Below the pieces are notes generated by a model that had not been told where the DNA came from, did not search any database, and worked only from the letters and a program-made list of their open reading frames with translations. Positions 18,280 through 27,944 of a stretch of 64,000 nucleotides of DNA are shown here, piece by piece. Within the stretch, counting starts at the first letter, position 1. Each line of letters starts with the position of its first letter. This DNA comes from Deltaproteobacteria bacterium (GTDB lineage Bacteria > Myxococcota_A > UBA9042 > DTJE01), in the NCBI GenBank assembly GCA_029555025.1, contig JAKPTZ010000093.1:1-64000 (forward strand). Reading direction: 5' to 3'. The position numbers and the translations under genes are program-made.

Positions 18280-19677
18280 ATGCAAACGTTCGTTGTTTCG
18301 GCGCTGCATGTCCTGCTGGCATCCTCACTTTCGGTTCATATTCTTCTTAACAAGAAAAGTCCCGCGCGCGCAGGCATCTGGATCATCCTCGTATGGTTCA
18401 TCCCTGTCGCGGGCGCCCTGCTCTACTGGGGTTTCGGCGACAACCGCATCGCGCGGCGGGCCAAACGCCGCCTGAAGGCCAAAAGGCCCGACGGCACGCC
18501 CGACAGTTCGGGAAGGGTGCCCTCGAACCTGATACCTCTTCAGGTCGCCGGCGATCGCATTGCACACAACCCGCTTGTTCCCGGAAACCATATCGAGGTT
18601 CTTGAAAACGGTGACCAGGCTTATCCGGCGATGCTCGCGGCGATTGCAAGCGCCAGGAAAAGCGTGGCATTCCTTACTTACATTTTTGATTCCGACGAAG
18701 TGTGCCGCCACTTCACGGACGTGCTCTGCGACGCGGCAAGACGTGGGGTGCAGGTCAGGCTTCTGGTTGACGGCATCGGCGCGAGGGGCTTCGGGCCCGT
18801 TCTCAGGCGGAGACTGTCGGAGGCCGGCGGCAGGATGGCCAGTTTCTGGAGGCGGGGGCGATGGCTGCGCCACCCTGGCATAAACCTTCGAAACCACAGA
18901 AAAATCCTGGTAATTGACGGTGAAACCGGATTCACCGGCGGCATCAACATCAGCGCAAGGCACGTCACGCAACCTGGCGCACCCTACCCCGAATCATTCG
19001 ATCTCCACTTCAAGCTGAAGGGGCCTGTCGTCGGTCACCTGATGGAAACCTTTACCGACGACTGGGAACTCAGCACCAACGAAACGCTTACCGGCCCGGA
19101 CTGGTTTCCGGATCTGACGCCGGCCGGCAACGTCCTGGCCCGGGGCATTCCATCCGGCCCCGACTTCAGCGTCGGCAGGCTTCACGACCTTCTCCTGGCC
19201 GCGCTCAGGACGGCCAGGGTCTCGATCGACCTGATGTCGCCTTACTTCATCCCGGATGAAGCCATCATGGCGTCGCTGCGAACGTCCGCAAGATCCGGCG
19301 TCAGGGTCAGGGTTTTCATACCGAGCAAGGCGGATCACCGCTTCATGTCCTGGGGTGCCAGGGCTTATCTGCGCGAGTTGATCGTCTGCGGTGTCGAGGT
19401 CTGGGAGATGGGGCCTTCCTTTAACCACAGCAAGTTGACGGTCATCGACGGCGAGTGGCTGATGATGGGATCGGCCAACCTCGATCCGCGAAGCTTCAGG
19501 CTGAATTTCGAGTTCAACGTCGAGGCATATTCCCGTGAACTGGCGGCAAGGGTCGCCGACTACATGGACAGGCAGGTTGCCGGCGCAAGGCGGATCAACA
19601 TGAACGTGCTGGATAAGGAGTCCGCGTTCATAAGGGTTCGCAACAGGTTCATCGCGCTGTTTTCGCCATTCCTGTGA
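18280..19677 (+). CDS. cls: Cardiolipin synthase, phospholipase D superfamily
   Basis: The enzyme joins two phosphatidylglycerol molecules to make cardiolipin at the inner membrane. Two N-terminal membrane helices (residues about 2-20 and 30-50) are followed by two PLD catalytic motifs, HRKILVIDGETGFTGG and HSKLTVIDGEWLMMGSAN, both with the complete H-x-K-x4-D set. The length is 465 residues from ATG 18280, which places the first helix at the N-terminus. An ATG at 18226 overlapping the kinase stop as ATGA is the alternative and would add 18 polar residues. It probably shares a transcript with the kinase gene. With pssA at 45 kb it belongs to phospholipid head-group synthesis. Confidence 0.92.
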   Translation: MQTFVVSALHVLLASSLSVHILLNKKSPARAGIWIILVWFIPVAGALLYWGFGDNRIARRAKRRLKAKRPDGTPDSSGRVPSNLIPLQVAGDRIAHNPLVPGNHIEVLENGDQAYPAMLAAIASARKSVAFLTYIFDSDEVCRHFTDVLCDAARRGVQVRLLVDGIGARGFGPVLRRRLSEAGGRMASFWRRGRWLRHPGINLRNHRKILVIDGETGFTGGINISARHVTQPGAPYPESFDLHFKLKGPVVGHLMETFTDDWELSTNETLTGPDWFPDLTPAGNVLARGIPSGPDFSVGRLHDLLLAALRTARVSIDLMSPYFIPDEAIMASLRTSARSGVRVRVFIPSKADHRFMSWGARAYLRELIVCGVEVWEMGPSFNHSKLTVIDGEWLMMGSANLDPRSFRLNFEFNVEAYSRELAARVADYMDRQVAGARRINMNVLDKESAFIRVRNRFIALFSPFL

Positions 19678-19684
19678 TTTCCGA

Positions 19685-21169
19685 CTAGTCGTAATAGAAC
19701 ATGCCGGCGCGATCGAATGTGACGGCCCCGAAGGTATTCATCAGCACCGAGAACGCCCCCGCCGCCATGAACCAACCGGAAAGCTGGCGTCCGCCTGCCG
19801 CAAGAAGCACCATCGCGAACGGAAGGAAATCGAGGGCGAAGCGGAAGCTGAACTGGGACCATCCGGTATTCTGATAGCAGATAAGCGGAATCGCGATGAC
19901 CGCAATCGTAATCGCAAGGTTCCTCTGGAAAGCGCCCCAGACCCTGGGCCAAAGGACAAGCAGCAGAAATGGCGATGTCCACAGAAGACCAAGCCCATGC
20001 CTGGTTATGTGGACAAACGGGGCAACGCCATCGATGACCGGCGGGTTCGTCAGCATCGCGCCAAGGTTCGCCCTGGCGAACCACATCGAAAAGAGGCCGT
20101 GGTCGCGAATCGATGCCCGGGTACCGTCCGCAAGGAAGGTATGGCCGAACTCCATCGGGTTGTCGAACCTGAAGTAGTTCATCAGCATCAGCAGGATCCC
20201 GCCGACGACGATCGGGGCCGCGAATGGCAGTCCCTTGCGAAGAAGGTGGCCGAATCCTGGCCATCGAAGCCTGTCGCCGTCACGGAAAAGTTCCAGCGCG
20301 AAGAAAACGGCGGCAAAAGCAATCGTGGTTCTGGTGGCCATCCCGCAGGCGATTGCCAGCCCCGCAAGAAACGGCCTGCGGTTGCCGATGGCGCAACTGA
20401 TGTACCAGATGTTGATGGCAACACCGAGGATCTGCGCGGTGAACCAGACCTGACCCCGGATCGAACTGAAAAAGTGAACCGTGCCGAAACAGAAAAGCAG
20501 CGCCAGAACAAGGTTTTCGCGCCTGGTGCGGGAAGATAGTCCCTGCCGGACCAGGAATTCCAGGAGCAGGAAGAGCAGCATGCAGTTCAGGGCGCCGTTA
20601 AGAACGGTGAACAGGACGTCGTTCACGTTGTACCCGAAGATGGCCGTAAGCGGAATCATCACGACGGCCGGAAACGGTGGAAAAGACACGTACCAGTCCT
20701 TCCTGTCGCACTTTGCCGAAGGCTGCCCGCACCCCTTCGCGATATCGAGCTGCGGGTCGATGATTCGAATCGTTCCGTCCAGGGCGTGAAACCTGTTCTT
20801 CATCGATCCTTCCTGGTTGCCCCAGGGAAAGACACCGCGGACAACGGTTCCGTCCGTCATCGTGATTTCCCGGACGGATGCCCAGTCGTTCCAGCCGGTC
20901 GTAGAGCCGTTCGCGCCGGTCAGGTGACGATCGATGGCCTTGCGGTAACCGGCCGGATCCTCCGGACGCTGCTTCTGGCCCCTGTGCTGCCTGGGGGTAT
21001 CCGTATCAAGCCGGCCGTGAAGGAATGACTGAGCCAGATCGACAAAGTGAAAGTGGGGCGACGGCGACAGGATCCAGTTCCAGGAAAACAGTCCCAGGAC
21101 AACGGCCGATGCGACGAAAAGCAGCAACGGCGCCCTGTGTTCACCCAGTATTTCCTTGATTCTTTTCAA
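19685..21169 (-). CDS. Polytopic membrane protein, GT-C/ArnT-like glycosyltransferase candidate
   Basis: About 494 residues with roughly ten membrane helices. The long first extracytoplasmic loop contains HFHFVDLAQSFLHGRLD and later FPPFPAVVMIPLTAIFG, an arrangement typical of uncharacterised GT-C-fold proteins (PMT/ArnT-like), which transfer sugars from polyprenyl-phosphate carriers. No diagnostic DxD/ExD motif can be assigned with confidence, so the enzymatic role is a family-level guess. The preferred start is TTG 21169, six bases after GGAG, giving MKRIKEILGEHRAPLLL; TTG 21181 is an alternative. It is convergent with cls (7-base gap) and divergent from ftsE. Confidence 0.72.
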   Translation of the reverse strand: MKRIKEILGEHRAPLLLFVASAVVLGLFSWNWILSPSPHFHFVDLAQSFLHGRLDTDTPRQHRGQKQRPEDPAGYRKAIDRHLTGANGSTTGWNDWASVREITMTDGTVVRGVFPWGNQEGSMKNRFHALDGTIRIIDPQLDIAKGCGQPSAKCDRKDWYVSFPPFPAVVMIPLTAIFGYNVNDVLFTVLNGALNCMLLFLLLEFLVRQGLSSRTRRENLVLALLFCFGTVHFFSSIRGQVWFTAQILGVAINIWYISCAIGNRRPFLAGLAIACGMATRTTIAFAAVFFALELFRDGDRLRWPGFGHLLRKGLPFAAPIVVGGILLMLMNYFRFDNPMEFGHTFLADGTRASIRDHGLFSMWFARANLGAMLTNPPVIDGVAPFVHITRHGLGLLWTSPFLLLVLWPRVWGAFQRNLAITIAVIAIPLICYQNTGWSQFSFRFALDFLPFAMVLLAAGGRQLSGWFMAAGAFSVLMNTFGAVTFDRAGMFYYD

Positions 21170-21363
21170 AATCGGCTCCAACAGGTTTCGGGGCTGAAAC
21201 CCCGGACATGGACTCGTCCGTCAACCCGATTCGGCCGCTTCAGGCCACCCGGATTCCGAACCTGCCGAAATATACCAGACGCCGGCGCCTTCTGCTATTC
21301 TACGACGGTCGGAAACGGGCAAGGCGCCCTGGTCGGCGTTTCCGGCGATGCTGCCTGGAGTCC

Positions 21364-22119
21364 ATGATGTCGGTCTTATCGATTGCGGGCCTGAAAAAGA
21401 CTTACCCGAACGGCAACGAGGCCATCAGGGACATCTCGTTCGAGGTTGGCAGGGGCGAATTCGTTTTCCTTTCGGGCCCAAGCGGCTCCGGGAAGACGAC
21501 GCTGATCCGGATCCTGCTGAAGATGGAGGAAAGCACCGGGGGCCAGGTGCTGGTGTTCGGAAAGAACCTTAACGCCCTGCTGCCCTCCGCGGTGCCCTAT
21601 CTGCGCCGCAATATCGGCGTCATCTTCCAGGACTTCAGGCTGCTGCAGGATCGGACCGTATTCGAAAACATGGCACTTGGACTGAATATACTGGGGCTGA
21701 CGACACGCGAAATTTCAAGGCGGGTCGAGGGCATACTGTATGACCTTGGCATCGATCGGTACGCCGGAGCCTATCCGGCCATGCTCTCCGGCGGTGAACA
21801 GCAGCGTGTGGCAATCGGCCGGGCACTGGTCATGGAACCCGCGCTGATACTGGCTGACGAACCGACAGGCAACCTTGACTGGGAACTGTCGCAGGACATA
21901 GTCCGGCTTTTCGAGGAATTGAACGCCCGTGGAACGTCCGTCCTGATGGCGACACACGACAGGTTCCTGCTTGAGGCTTTCCCGAAGAGGACGCTCCTTA
22001 TCAACCGGGGAATCCTTGTCGAGGATCGCAACCCCGGGATGGCGGCCACTCGGCGGGAAGCGGGACAGAACCGGTTCCAGCATTTCGTGGCGGGCCGGAC
22101 GGATGGCAGTCCCGCCTGA
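21364..22119 (+). CDS. ftsE: Cell division ATP-binding protein FtsE
   Basis: ATPase subunit of the FtsEX complex that controls septal peptidoglycan hydrolysis. Walker A GPSGSGKT, Q-loop VIFQDFRLL, signature LSGGEQQR, Walker B LILADEPTG and switch His in MATHD are all present. ATG 21364 follows GGAG; ATG 21367 is equally possible. A longer open frame from 21208 lacks similarity and a ribosome site. FtsX, EnvC and a YibQ-like protein follow in the same direction, which fixes the identity against other LolD/FtsE-like ATPases. The product has a C-terminal tail of about 30 residues beyond the ABC core. Confidence 0.95.
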   Translation: MMSVLSIAGLKKTYPNGNEAIRDISFEVGRGEFVFLSGPSGSGKTTLIRILLKMEESTGGQVLVFGKNLNALLPSAVPYLRRNIGVIFQDFRLLQDRTVFENMALGLNILGLTTREISRRVEGILYDLGIDRYAGAYPAMLSGGEQQRVAIGRALVMEPALILADEPTGNLDWELSQDIVRLFEELNARGTSVLMATHDRFLLEAFPKRTLLINRGILVEDRNPGMAATRREAGQNRFQHFVAGRTDGSPA

Positions 22120-22153
22120 CCGGTGACAGCGCCGGTCGTGACTTGGTGTGTTG

Positions 22154-23074
22154 ATGACTGAAGAAGATACAAGGGCAGACGGGGCCACCAGGCTAATGAG
22201 GCTGGTCGGTCAGGGCTTCAAGGGGCTGGTGGTCGCCCCATGGCAGACCCTTGCCTGCGTGGTATCCCTTGGGGTCGCGGCCTGCCTGATCGTCCTGTCG
22301 GCTTCCGCCGGCAGCCTCACGATGTCGATGCTGGGCCGGGCATCGAGGGCCGCCAGGATACTGGTTTACCTGAAGGACGATGTCGAAAGCGAACGGATTC
22401 GCGAGATGATTGGCGACATAAGCCGCCGCCCGGATGTCGCCAGCGTCGAATACATCAGCCGGGAAGAGGACAGAACCCAGAACGCAGACATTCTTCCCGA
22501 AGGGCTGGTCGACGCCCTGCCCCGCGAGGCGATTCCCGGCCAGCACGGGCTCATCGTCATTTTCAGGGACGATGCGGGAAGGACGTCGGAACTGGACGGG
22601 CTTTCCTCGTTCCTGGAAGCCATCGAAGGCGTCGATATCGTTGCCGGACCTCCGGTCGGTTCGGCGGCCCTTCGATCGCTTGCCGGCGCGGTCGGTTTCG
22701 TAAGGGTGACCATGGCGGTCATGGCCGCCGTCCTTCTTTTCGGAACCCTGTTCTTCGTTGTCGGCACATTGACCAGGACAATGGAAAGCAGGCGCGAGGA
22801 GATGGCCATTCTGAGACTTTTCGGCGCGACGGGCGCCTATCTGAAGGCCCCGCTTTACATCCAGGCCTGCGTCCAGGGCGTGGCTGGACTGTCCGGCGGC
22901 GTCCTGATGGGACTTGCAATCATCTCGAGCACGAACGCATACCTGCTGTCGGAACTTTCGGTCGGCACCGCGCTGCCGTCGTGGCCTGCCATGTCGCTTG
23001 CCGCGGCGATCCCGGGCGGGATCGCGGTCGGACTTGCCGGTGCCATCATCGCATCCTCCAGGAGACTCCCGTGA
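22154..23074 (+). CDS. ftsX: Cell division protein FtsX
   Basis: Permease-like membrane partner of FtsE that relays ATP hydrolysis to EnvC in the periplasm. One N-terminal helix (residues about 30-55), a periplasmic domain of about 110 residues beginning ARILVYLKDDVESERIREM, and three C-terminal helices form the usual FtsX topology. The segment RREEMAILRLFGATGAYL between the second and third helices is the family's most conserved motif. Starts at GTG 22148 or TTG 22151 are also in frame. The stop overlaps the envC start as GTGA. Confidence 0.94.
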   Translation: MTEEDTRADGATRLMRLVGQGFKGLVVAPWQTLACVVSLGVAACLIVLSASAGSLTMSMLGRASRAARILVYLKDDVESERIREMIGDISRRPDVASVEYISREEDRTQNADILPEGLVDALPREAIPGQHGLIVIFRDDAGRTSELDGLSSFLEAIEGVDIVAGPPVGSAALRSLAGAVGFVRVTMAVMAAVLLFGTLFFVVGTLTRTMESRREEMAILRLFGATGAYLKAPLYIQACVQGVAGLSGGVLMGLAIISSTNAYLLSELSVGTALPSWPAMSLAAAIPGGIAVGLAGAIIASSRRLP

Positions 23075-24210
23075 AGGCCAGACGTTTCCGCCGGGCCACG
23101 CCGGGCTTGGTACTGTCCGTCATGGCAATGCTCGCAACGGTTCCGGCAGCCGCCGGGGCGACCGATGAGACGACCTCGACCGCGGAGACTCTGAAGCAGG
23201 AACTGTCCATTCTTGACGCGCTTGACAGTTATGTGTTCGAGGCCAGACAGGCGGAAAGCACGGCCGCCCGTACCGCAGGGTACCTGCAGGCGGCAATGGC
23301 GAGGCTCGAAAAGGCCACCTCGGAGCTGGCTGTCGCGACCGGGGAGTTCGAGGCATCCCGGAAGCGGCTTGCCGACACGATAAGAATCGGCAGACTGACC
23401 GCCGACTACGGCGTATTCGAATCTGTCTTCATTCCGGATCGCAACCTGGAATCCACGCGGCGCAAAATGCTGGTAAGGAAGATGGCCGCACGCCAGGCCG
23501 ACGACCTGGCGATAATGACCGCCGCGCACCAGAAGGCCGTTGCAATGGAGTTCGTGGCCGGGATGGAACGCGCGCAGGCATGGGTGCTGGCCAGAGTCAG
23601 CCAGGATGCCCTGGCGAAACTTCAGGCGGACACCGAGGCGCGCCGCAGCCTGCTGAACCGGATCGAAAGCGACATCAAGATGTACCGCAGGCGCGCGGCC
23701 GAATTGTCGGACGCCGAAATGTCGATGGTCCGGATCATCCAGGCCCGGCTTTCCGACCGGAACGTGCCGGTCAACTTCGACGCACACAAGGGAAGCATGC
23801 CGCTTCCGATTGCCGACGGAGTCGTCAAGGTTCCTTTCGGCGACGTCGTGCATCCCAGGTTCAAGACTGTGACGCCGCACCCGGGCTGGACAATCACCCA
23901 CGACTCCAGGGGCCCGCGGAACGTGCGCAACATCGCTTTCGGGCGGGTCGTCTGGACCGGCAGGATGCGCGGGTTCGGAACAACCGTTGTGGTCGATCAC
24001 GCCTCCGGCTGGTACAGCGTCTATGCCGGGCTTTCCACTCTCAAGGTTTCCGACGGCGAGGTCGTCCGCCAGGGCCAGGTTCTTGCCCAGGTTCAGGCGG
24101 CTCCCGGCGATCTGGAAGTCACGATGTACTTCGAACTGCGCAAGGGTTCGGTTGCGATTGACCCGGCCGACTATGTCTCGCAGCCTGATCCGCCCGGGGG
24201 AAAGCCATGA
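23071..24210 (+). CDS. envC: EnvC-like murein hydrolase activator (LytM domain)
   Basis: Periplasmic coiled-coil protein that FtsEX holds and uses to switch on septal amidases. The GTG start at 23071 follows GGAG and overlaps ftsX by four bases. A signal peptide (LVLSVMAMLATVPAAAGA) leads into a long coiled coil (residues about 35-235) and then a C-terminal LytM/M23 fold (about 260-370). In the LytM fold the metal-ligand positions are degenerate: VDHASGWYSVYAGLS replaces the HG...YAHL pattern and MYFELR replaces HLHFEIR. This is what EnvC activators show, as opposed to active M23 endopeptidases. 379 residues. Confidence 0.9.
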   Translation: MKARRFRRATPGLVLSVMAMLATVPAAAGATDETTSTAETLKQELSILDALDSYVFEARQAESTAARTAGYLQAAMARLEKATSELAVATGEFEASRKRLADTIRIGRLTADYGVFESVFIPDRNLESTRRKMLVRKMAARQADDLAIMTAAHQKAVAMEFVAGMERAQAWVLARVSQDALAKLQADTEARRSLLNRIESDIKMYRRRAAELSDAEMSMVRIIQARLSDRNVPVNFDAHKGSMPLPIADGVVKVPFGDVVHPRFKTVTPHPGWTITHDSRGPRNVRNIAFGRVVWTGRMRGFGTTVVVDHASGWYSVYAGLSTLKVSDGEVVRQGQVLAQVQAAPGDLEVTMYFELRKGSVAIDPADYVSQPDPPGGKP

Positions 24211-25103
24211 ACTCCGGCCACCTGCGCCGCGTCGGCCCCGGCGCGATCCTTATATGCTTGATTGCCTTGCCGGCCTTATGTGGCTGCGCGTCCGGCCCGC
24301 CGCGCAACCTGCGTGGCGAAGATACCGGGACTTCGATGCCTACCAGTCCTCCCGAACCGGAAAGGTGCCCCGCCAGACTGGTTCCGCCAGGACCCCCGGT
24401 TCCGGCGGGCTCGGCCGTGGTGGCAATCGTGATTGATGACTGCGGCGAGTCGCCGGAACAGGTGATACCCTTCCTCGGGATTCCGGTTCCGCTCTCGTTC
24501 GGCGTTCTCCCCTGGCATTCCGAATCAATGAATACGTCCCTGCTCATTTCGGCTCGTGGATTCGAGACGCTGGCCCACATGCCCATGGAACCGCACGACC
24601 CGCGGTGGCTGGAAAACGACTGGTTCCTGACAACCGGGATGGATCGCGAGCAGATCCGGATCCGAATCGACAGGGCTCTTGATGGGGTTCCGTGCGCCAC
24701 CGGCATGAACAACCACATGGGATCCAGGTTTACGGCAGACGCTCCCGGAATGGATCACGTAATGTCAAGGCTTAAGGAGCGCGGCATATATTTCCTTGAT
24801 TCAAGGACGTCGGATCAATCGGCCGCGATCGCCGCGTGTTCAAGACAGGACGCGCGCTGCCTTTCGAGGGACGTGTTCATAGACAATGAAGACGATGTGG
24901 AGGCAATCACCGCACAAATAAAAAGGCTTGTCGAAGCGGCCAGGAAGAACGGGTGCGCAATCGGCATCGGTCATTGCAGATCAAAAACTGCCGCCGCCAT
25001 CATGCATTACGTCCGCGCTCGCGATCCCGGGGTGGTGTTTGTGCCGGCCGGTCGGATTTTCGAACATTGTCCTTCTGGGCAGCCTCAAAACCTGCCGGAA
25101 TGA
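24207..25103 (+). CDS. yibQ: Divergent polysaccharide deacetylase (YibQ/DUF610 family) lipoprotein
   Basis: 298 residues with a lipoprotein signal (LPALCGCASG) and a divergent polysaccharide-deacetylase fold at about 70-285. Family motifs are VAIVIDDCGESPEQ, HMPMEPHDP, NNHMGSRFTA, FLDSRTSDQS, LSRDVFIDNEDD and GIGHCRSKTAA. This family follows envC in many Gram-negative genomes; the substrate is not known but is assumed to be an envelope glycan. ATG 24207 overlaps the envC stop. The last 104 bases overlap the 3' end of the convergent jag gene. Confidence 0.9.
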   Translation: MNSGHLRRVGPGAILICLIALPALCGCASGPPRNLRGEDTGTSMPTSPPEPERCPARLVPPGPPVPAGSAVVAIVIDDCGESPEQVIPFLGIPVPLSFGVLPWHSESMNTSLLISARGFETLAHMPMEPHDPRWLENDWFLTTGMDREQIRIRIDRALDGVPCATGMNNHMGSRFTADAPGMDHVMSRLKERGIYFLDSRTSDQSAAIAACSRQDARCLSRDVFIDNEDDVEAITAQIKRLVEAARKNGCAIGIGHCRSKTAAAIMHYVRARDPGVVFVPAGRIFEHCPSGQPQNLPE

Positions 25104-25932
25104 TCAGCAGCCGCCTGAAGTCCCCCACACCCTCGCTCCTGGTGGAAACCTTGCGGTTTTCCCGCAGGGCCAGGTGCATCAGCCGCCTGTCCTGGGCCGT
25201 CATCGGACTCAGCCTGATGACGCGGCCGGTTGCGACGGCCTTGTCGCCAAGCCGCCTTGCAAGCTTGCCAAGCGTCTGCTCGCGACGCCCCCTGAAACCC
25301 TCGGCGTCAAGAATTACCAGCTTACGGTCATCGGGGAACCTGTTGACGATCTTGTTAACGATGAATTGAAGGGCGGCCAGGACCTCGCCGTCGCGCCCCA
25401 CAATCATCTCATAGTCGCCACCACTGACATTAAGGCTGACGGACTCGGGATTCTCCTCGAACTCGACCTGGCACTCCATTCCCATAAGGCCCAGGATTTC
25501 CCCCAGAACCTTCGACGCCGCCGGGCCCTTTTCCGAAAGAATCGTTTCAGGCTGCGATCGGAGTTCGCGAACCGGCTGGGCGGTAAATTCGCCAGCCTCG
25601 ACCGAATCGACCACCCCGGACGCCGGCAGTTCGCCCGGCAACGCCTCGACGTTCTTTTCACGGGACGGCTTCTTCAGCGTCAGTATCTCGCCGGCAGTCG
25701 TCACCAGCCCGGTGTCGCCGTAACCGGGAACGTAGTTGGCGCGCGTCACGACCTGGGCCGCGTCCTCCCTGACCCGAACCACGACTCTCACATCCTTTCG
25801 GAAAAGTCCGAAAAGCGAAGTCTCCTCGTCAAGAACCTCGTACGTCATGTCACTGATGTTGACGCCAAGCTCCTGGCTTGCCTTCAGCAGTGCTTCCTCA
25901 CTTGATCTGCCGGTAAATATCGCTTCCTTCAT
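25000..25932 (-). CDS. jag: Jag/KhpB RNA-binding protein (Jag_N, KH, R3H)
   Basis: 310 residues from ATG 25932, preceded by GGAGG. Jag_N (residues about 1-50) starts MKEAIFTGRSSEEALLKAS. A linker of about 80 residues, longer than usual, precedes a KH domain with EMIVGRDGEVLAALQFIVN and an R3H domain around LSPMTAQDRRLMHLAL. KhpB-type proteins bind RNA and affect envelope growth. It is the last gene of the rpmH-rnpA-yidD-yidC cluster, 47 bases after yidC. Its final 35 codons (TPPRDRERGRNA tail) overlap yibQ tail to tail. Confidence 0.93.
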   Translation of the reverse strand: MKEAIFTGRSSEEALLKASQELGVNISDMTYEVLDEETSLFGLFRKDVRVVVRVREDAAQVVTRANYVPGYGDTGLVTTAGEILTLKKPSREKNVEALPGELPASGVVDSVEAGEFTAQPVRELRSQPETILSEKGPAASKVLGEILGLMGMECQVEFEENPESVSLNVSGGDYEMIVGRDGEVLAALQFIVNKIVNRFPDDRKLVILDAEGFRGRREQTLGKLARRLGDKAVATGRVIRLSPMTAQDRRLMHLALRENRKVSTRSEGVGDFRRLLIIPAGFEAAQKDNVRKSDRPAQTPPRDRERGRNA

Positions 25933-25979
25933 CACGAATCCTCCGCCCCGAAATGGCATGGGGCCAGCGCGATCGTTTT

Positions 25980-27944
25980 TCAGCCCGCAACTGCCTTCCT
26001 ACGAAGCCCGCGGTTGTTCCAGAGCGTGTGGAAGACCGAAAGCACCGTGTTGATAAGAATGTAGAAGACAAGCCCGGACGGCAGGAACATCATCATCGCC
26101 GAGAACATGATCGGCATCATCCACAGCATTATCTTCGCCTGGGTCGGGTCGCCGCTCACGGGCGTTATCTTCTGGTTCACCCACATGATCACGCCAAGAA
26201 GCACCGGGAGCACGAAATAGGGATCCCTGGACGAAAGGTCCGCGATCCACAGCCCGAGCGGGGCCTGATAAAGGTCAACCGCGCTGTAGATGGTTCGGTA
26301 GAGCGCAATCCAGATCGGCATCTGGATAAGCATCGGAAGACATCCGCCAAGCGGATTGATCTTCTCGCGCTTGTAAAGCTCCATCGTGGCCTGGTTCAGC
26401 GCGACCTTGTCGTCCTTGTGCTTCTTCTGCAGTTCATCGATCCTGGGCTTCAGTTCGGACATTCGACGCATCTGCTTCATGCTCGAATGCGTGAACGGCA
26501 GCGTGATCAGCTTGACAATGATGGTAAGGAAAATTATCGCCAGACCCCACGACGGAACCACCGAATGGGCAACTCGCATCAGCCACAGCATCGGCTTGGC
26601 CAGAACGCCGAACCAGCCGAAATCAATCGTATTTTCCACACCAGCCGACATCGAGCGCAGCAGTCCGAGATCCTTGGGCCCGGAAAAGAACTTGAAGTTG
26701 ACGAGGCGGTCGCGCCTGGCCATCAGCACCTGTCTTGCTGCGGCCTTGTCGGGATCGAGCCCATCCTCCTTCATTTCCGAAAGCTCGACGATGCCGATCC
26801 CGGGATCGACACCAAGCACCGAAGCAGCCTGGGAACAGGTGAGCCGTCCTTCCATGCCGTGCGCGCCGACGAGCCAGTCGGGGATGCAGGGAGTCCCCCG
26901 AACCGCCTTGATTAGCTGGTTTCCACCAGACTCGTTTCCCCATCGAATCAAAGCCGTGACGACGCCGACCTCGGACGCGGATGCAACGCACTGGGCAACG
27001 TTTCCGGAACCCGGGAGCACTGCCGAAAGAAAGTACCTTGAAGACACCCCGACATACGACGCGGATTCGGTGATCTCGAATCCCTTGTTGTCCAGGATGT
27101 CCTTCCGGTTCTTCAGATCGACATCCTTCGACGTTCCGCAGACCGCCTGCAGAAGATCTGGCGGGGCGCCGAACATGCCGCCGCAGTATCCCCCGGAAGC
27201 AGCCGCCGATTCCCATGCGGACACGGAAAGACGCATCGTGCCGGCGATCTCGCTTTCAGAAAGGCTGATCAGCCGAATCGTGGCATCAAGCGAGTAACGC
27301 TCGCCGATGGAATACGTGCGTTCGATGTAAAGGGGACTCGAAAACCGGGCCGGATCCGGCCAGACCATCACAATCCGCGAGTCGGTCGCCTGCACCACGC
27401 GATAATCAGGATTCTGCTGATATTCCTTCCAGAAATCGACGGGTTCCGTGGTCCACGTCTCCACTGGGGCTGGCTGCGGTTCGTTCGCGACGGCGGCAGG
27501 CTCGGCGGACGCGTCCACGGACGGGGCAGCCAGTTCCGCACCGGCGGCTGGCGCGGCAACCGGCGGCGTGACCACCTTGACAAGACGCCCCATGGAAAGC
27601 GGCGACGGATCCTCGAAGGCAATCGTCAGGGGAAGAAAGGCATTGTCCCACGTCGAAACAAGATCCAGTGGCCCCTCGGCAATCTTCTGCGAAGGCGGCT
27701 GAACGGTTCCCTTGAAAGGTTCCCTTGCGGTCTGGTGAAACTGCTTGTCGTGGAGAATGACGGCCTTCAGGACACCGCCCCTGGCTGAAACGTGGACATC
27801 GAAACTGCCGTCCGGGGCCTTCAGGACACCGACAATCTCGCCGTCAGCCGGCGGACATGGCTGGTGCGCAAGTGCCGGAAGCGCCGCGACCGCGGTGATG
27901 ACATGAATCAGGAGGATCGCAAACAGGCGTCTGGTCGAATTCAC
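25980..27944 (-). CDS. yidC: Membrane protein insertase YidC
   Basis: 654 residues in the Gram-negative form: N-terminal signal anchor, a large periplasmic domain with an Ala/Pro/Glu-rich insert around residues 125-160, then the conserved insertase core from about residue 455. The core includes a transmembrane helix in [20 protein letters not shown], the Lys-rich cytoplasmic hairpin ([18 protein letters not shown]), and [20 protein letters not shown]. It inserts and folds inner-membrane proteins with or without SecYEG. The GTG start at 27944 overlaps the yidD stop as GTGA, so the two are translationally coupled. Confidence 0.97.
   Translation of the reverse strand: MNSTRRLFAILLIHVITAVAALPALAHQPCPPADGEIVGVLKAPDGSFDVHVSARGGVLKAVILHDKQFHQTAREPFKGTVQPPSQKIAEGPLDLVSTWDNAFLPLTIAFEDPSPLSMGRLVKVVTPPVAAPAAGAELAAPSVDASAEPAAVANEPQPAPVETWTTEPVDFWKEYQQNPDYRVVQATDSRIVMVWPDPARFSSPLYIERTYSIGERYSLDATIRLISLSESEIAGTMRLSVSAWESAAASGGYCGGMFGAPPDLLQAVCGTSKDVDLKNRKDILDNKGFEITESASYVGVSSRYFLSAVLPGSGNVAQCVASASEVGVVTALIRWGNESGGNQLIKAVRGTPCIPDWLVGAHGMEGRLTCSQAASVLGVDPGIGIVELSEMKEDGLDPDKAAARQVLMARRDRLVNFKFFSGPKDLGLLRSMSAGVENTIDFGWFGVLAKPMLWLMRVAHSVVPSWGLAIIFLTIIVKLITLPFTHSSMKQMRRMSELKPRIDELQKKHKDDKVALNQATMELYKREKINPLGGCLPMLIQMPIWIALYRTIYSAVDLYQAPLGLWIADLSSRDPYFVLPVLLGVIMWVNQKITPVSGDPTQAKIMLWMMPIMFSAMMMFLPSGLVFYILINTVLSVFHTLWNNRGLRRKAVAG

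Noticed and set aside
21208-21363. FtsE N-terminal extension of 52 residues
   Set aside because: Arg-rich, not related to FtsE, no ribosome site; the good GGAG-ATG pair is at 21364.
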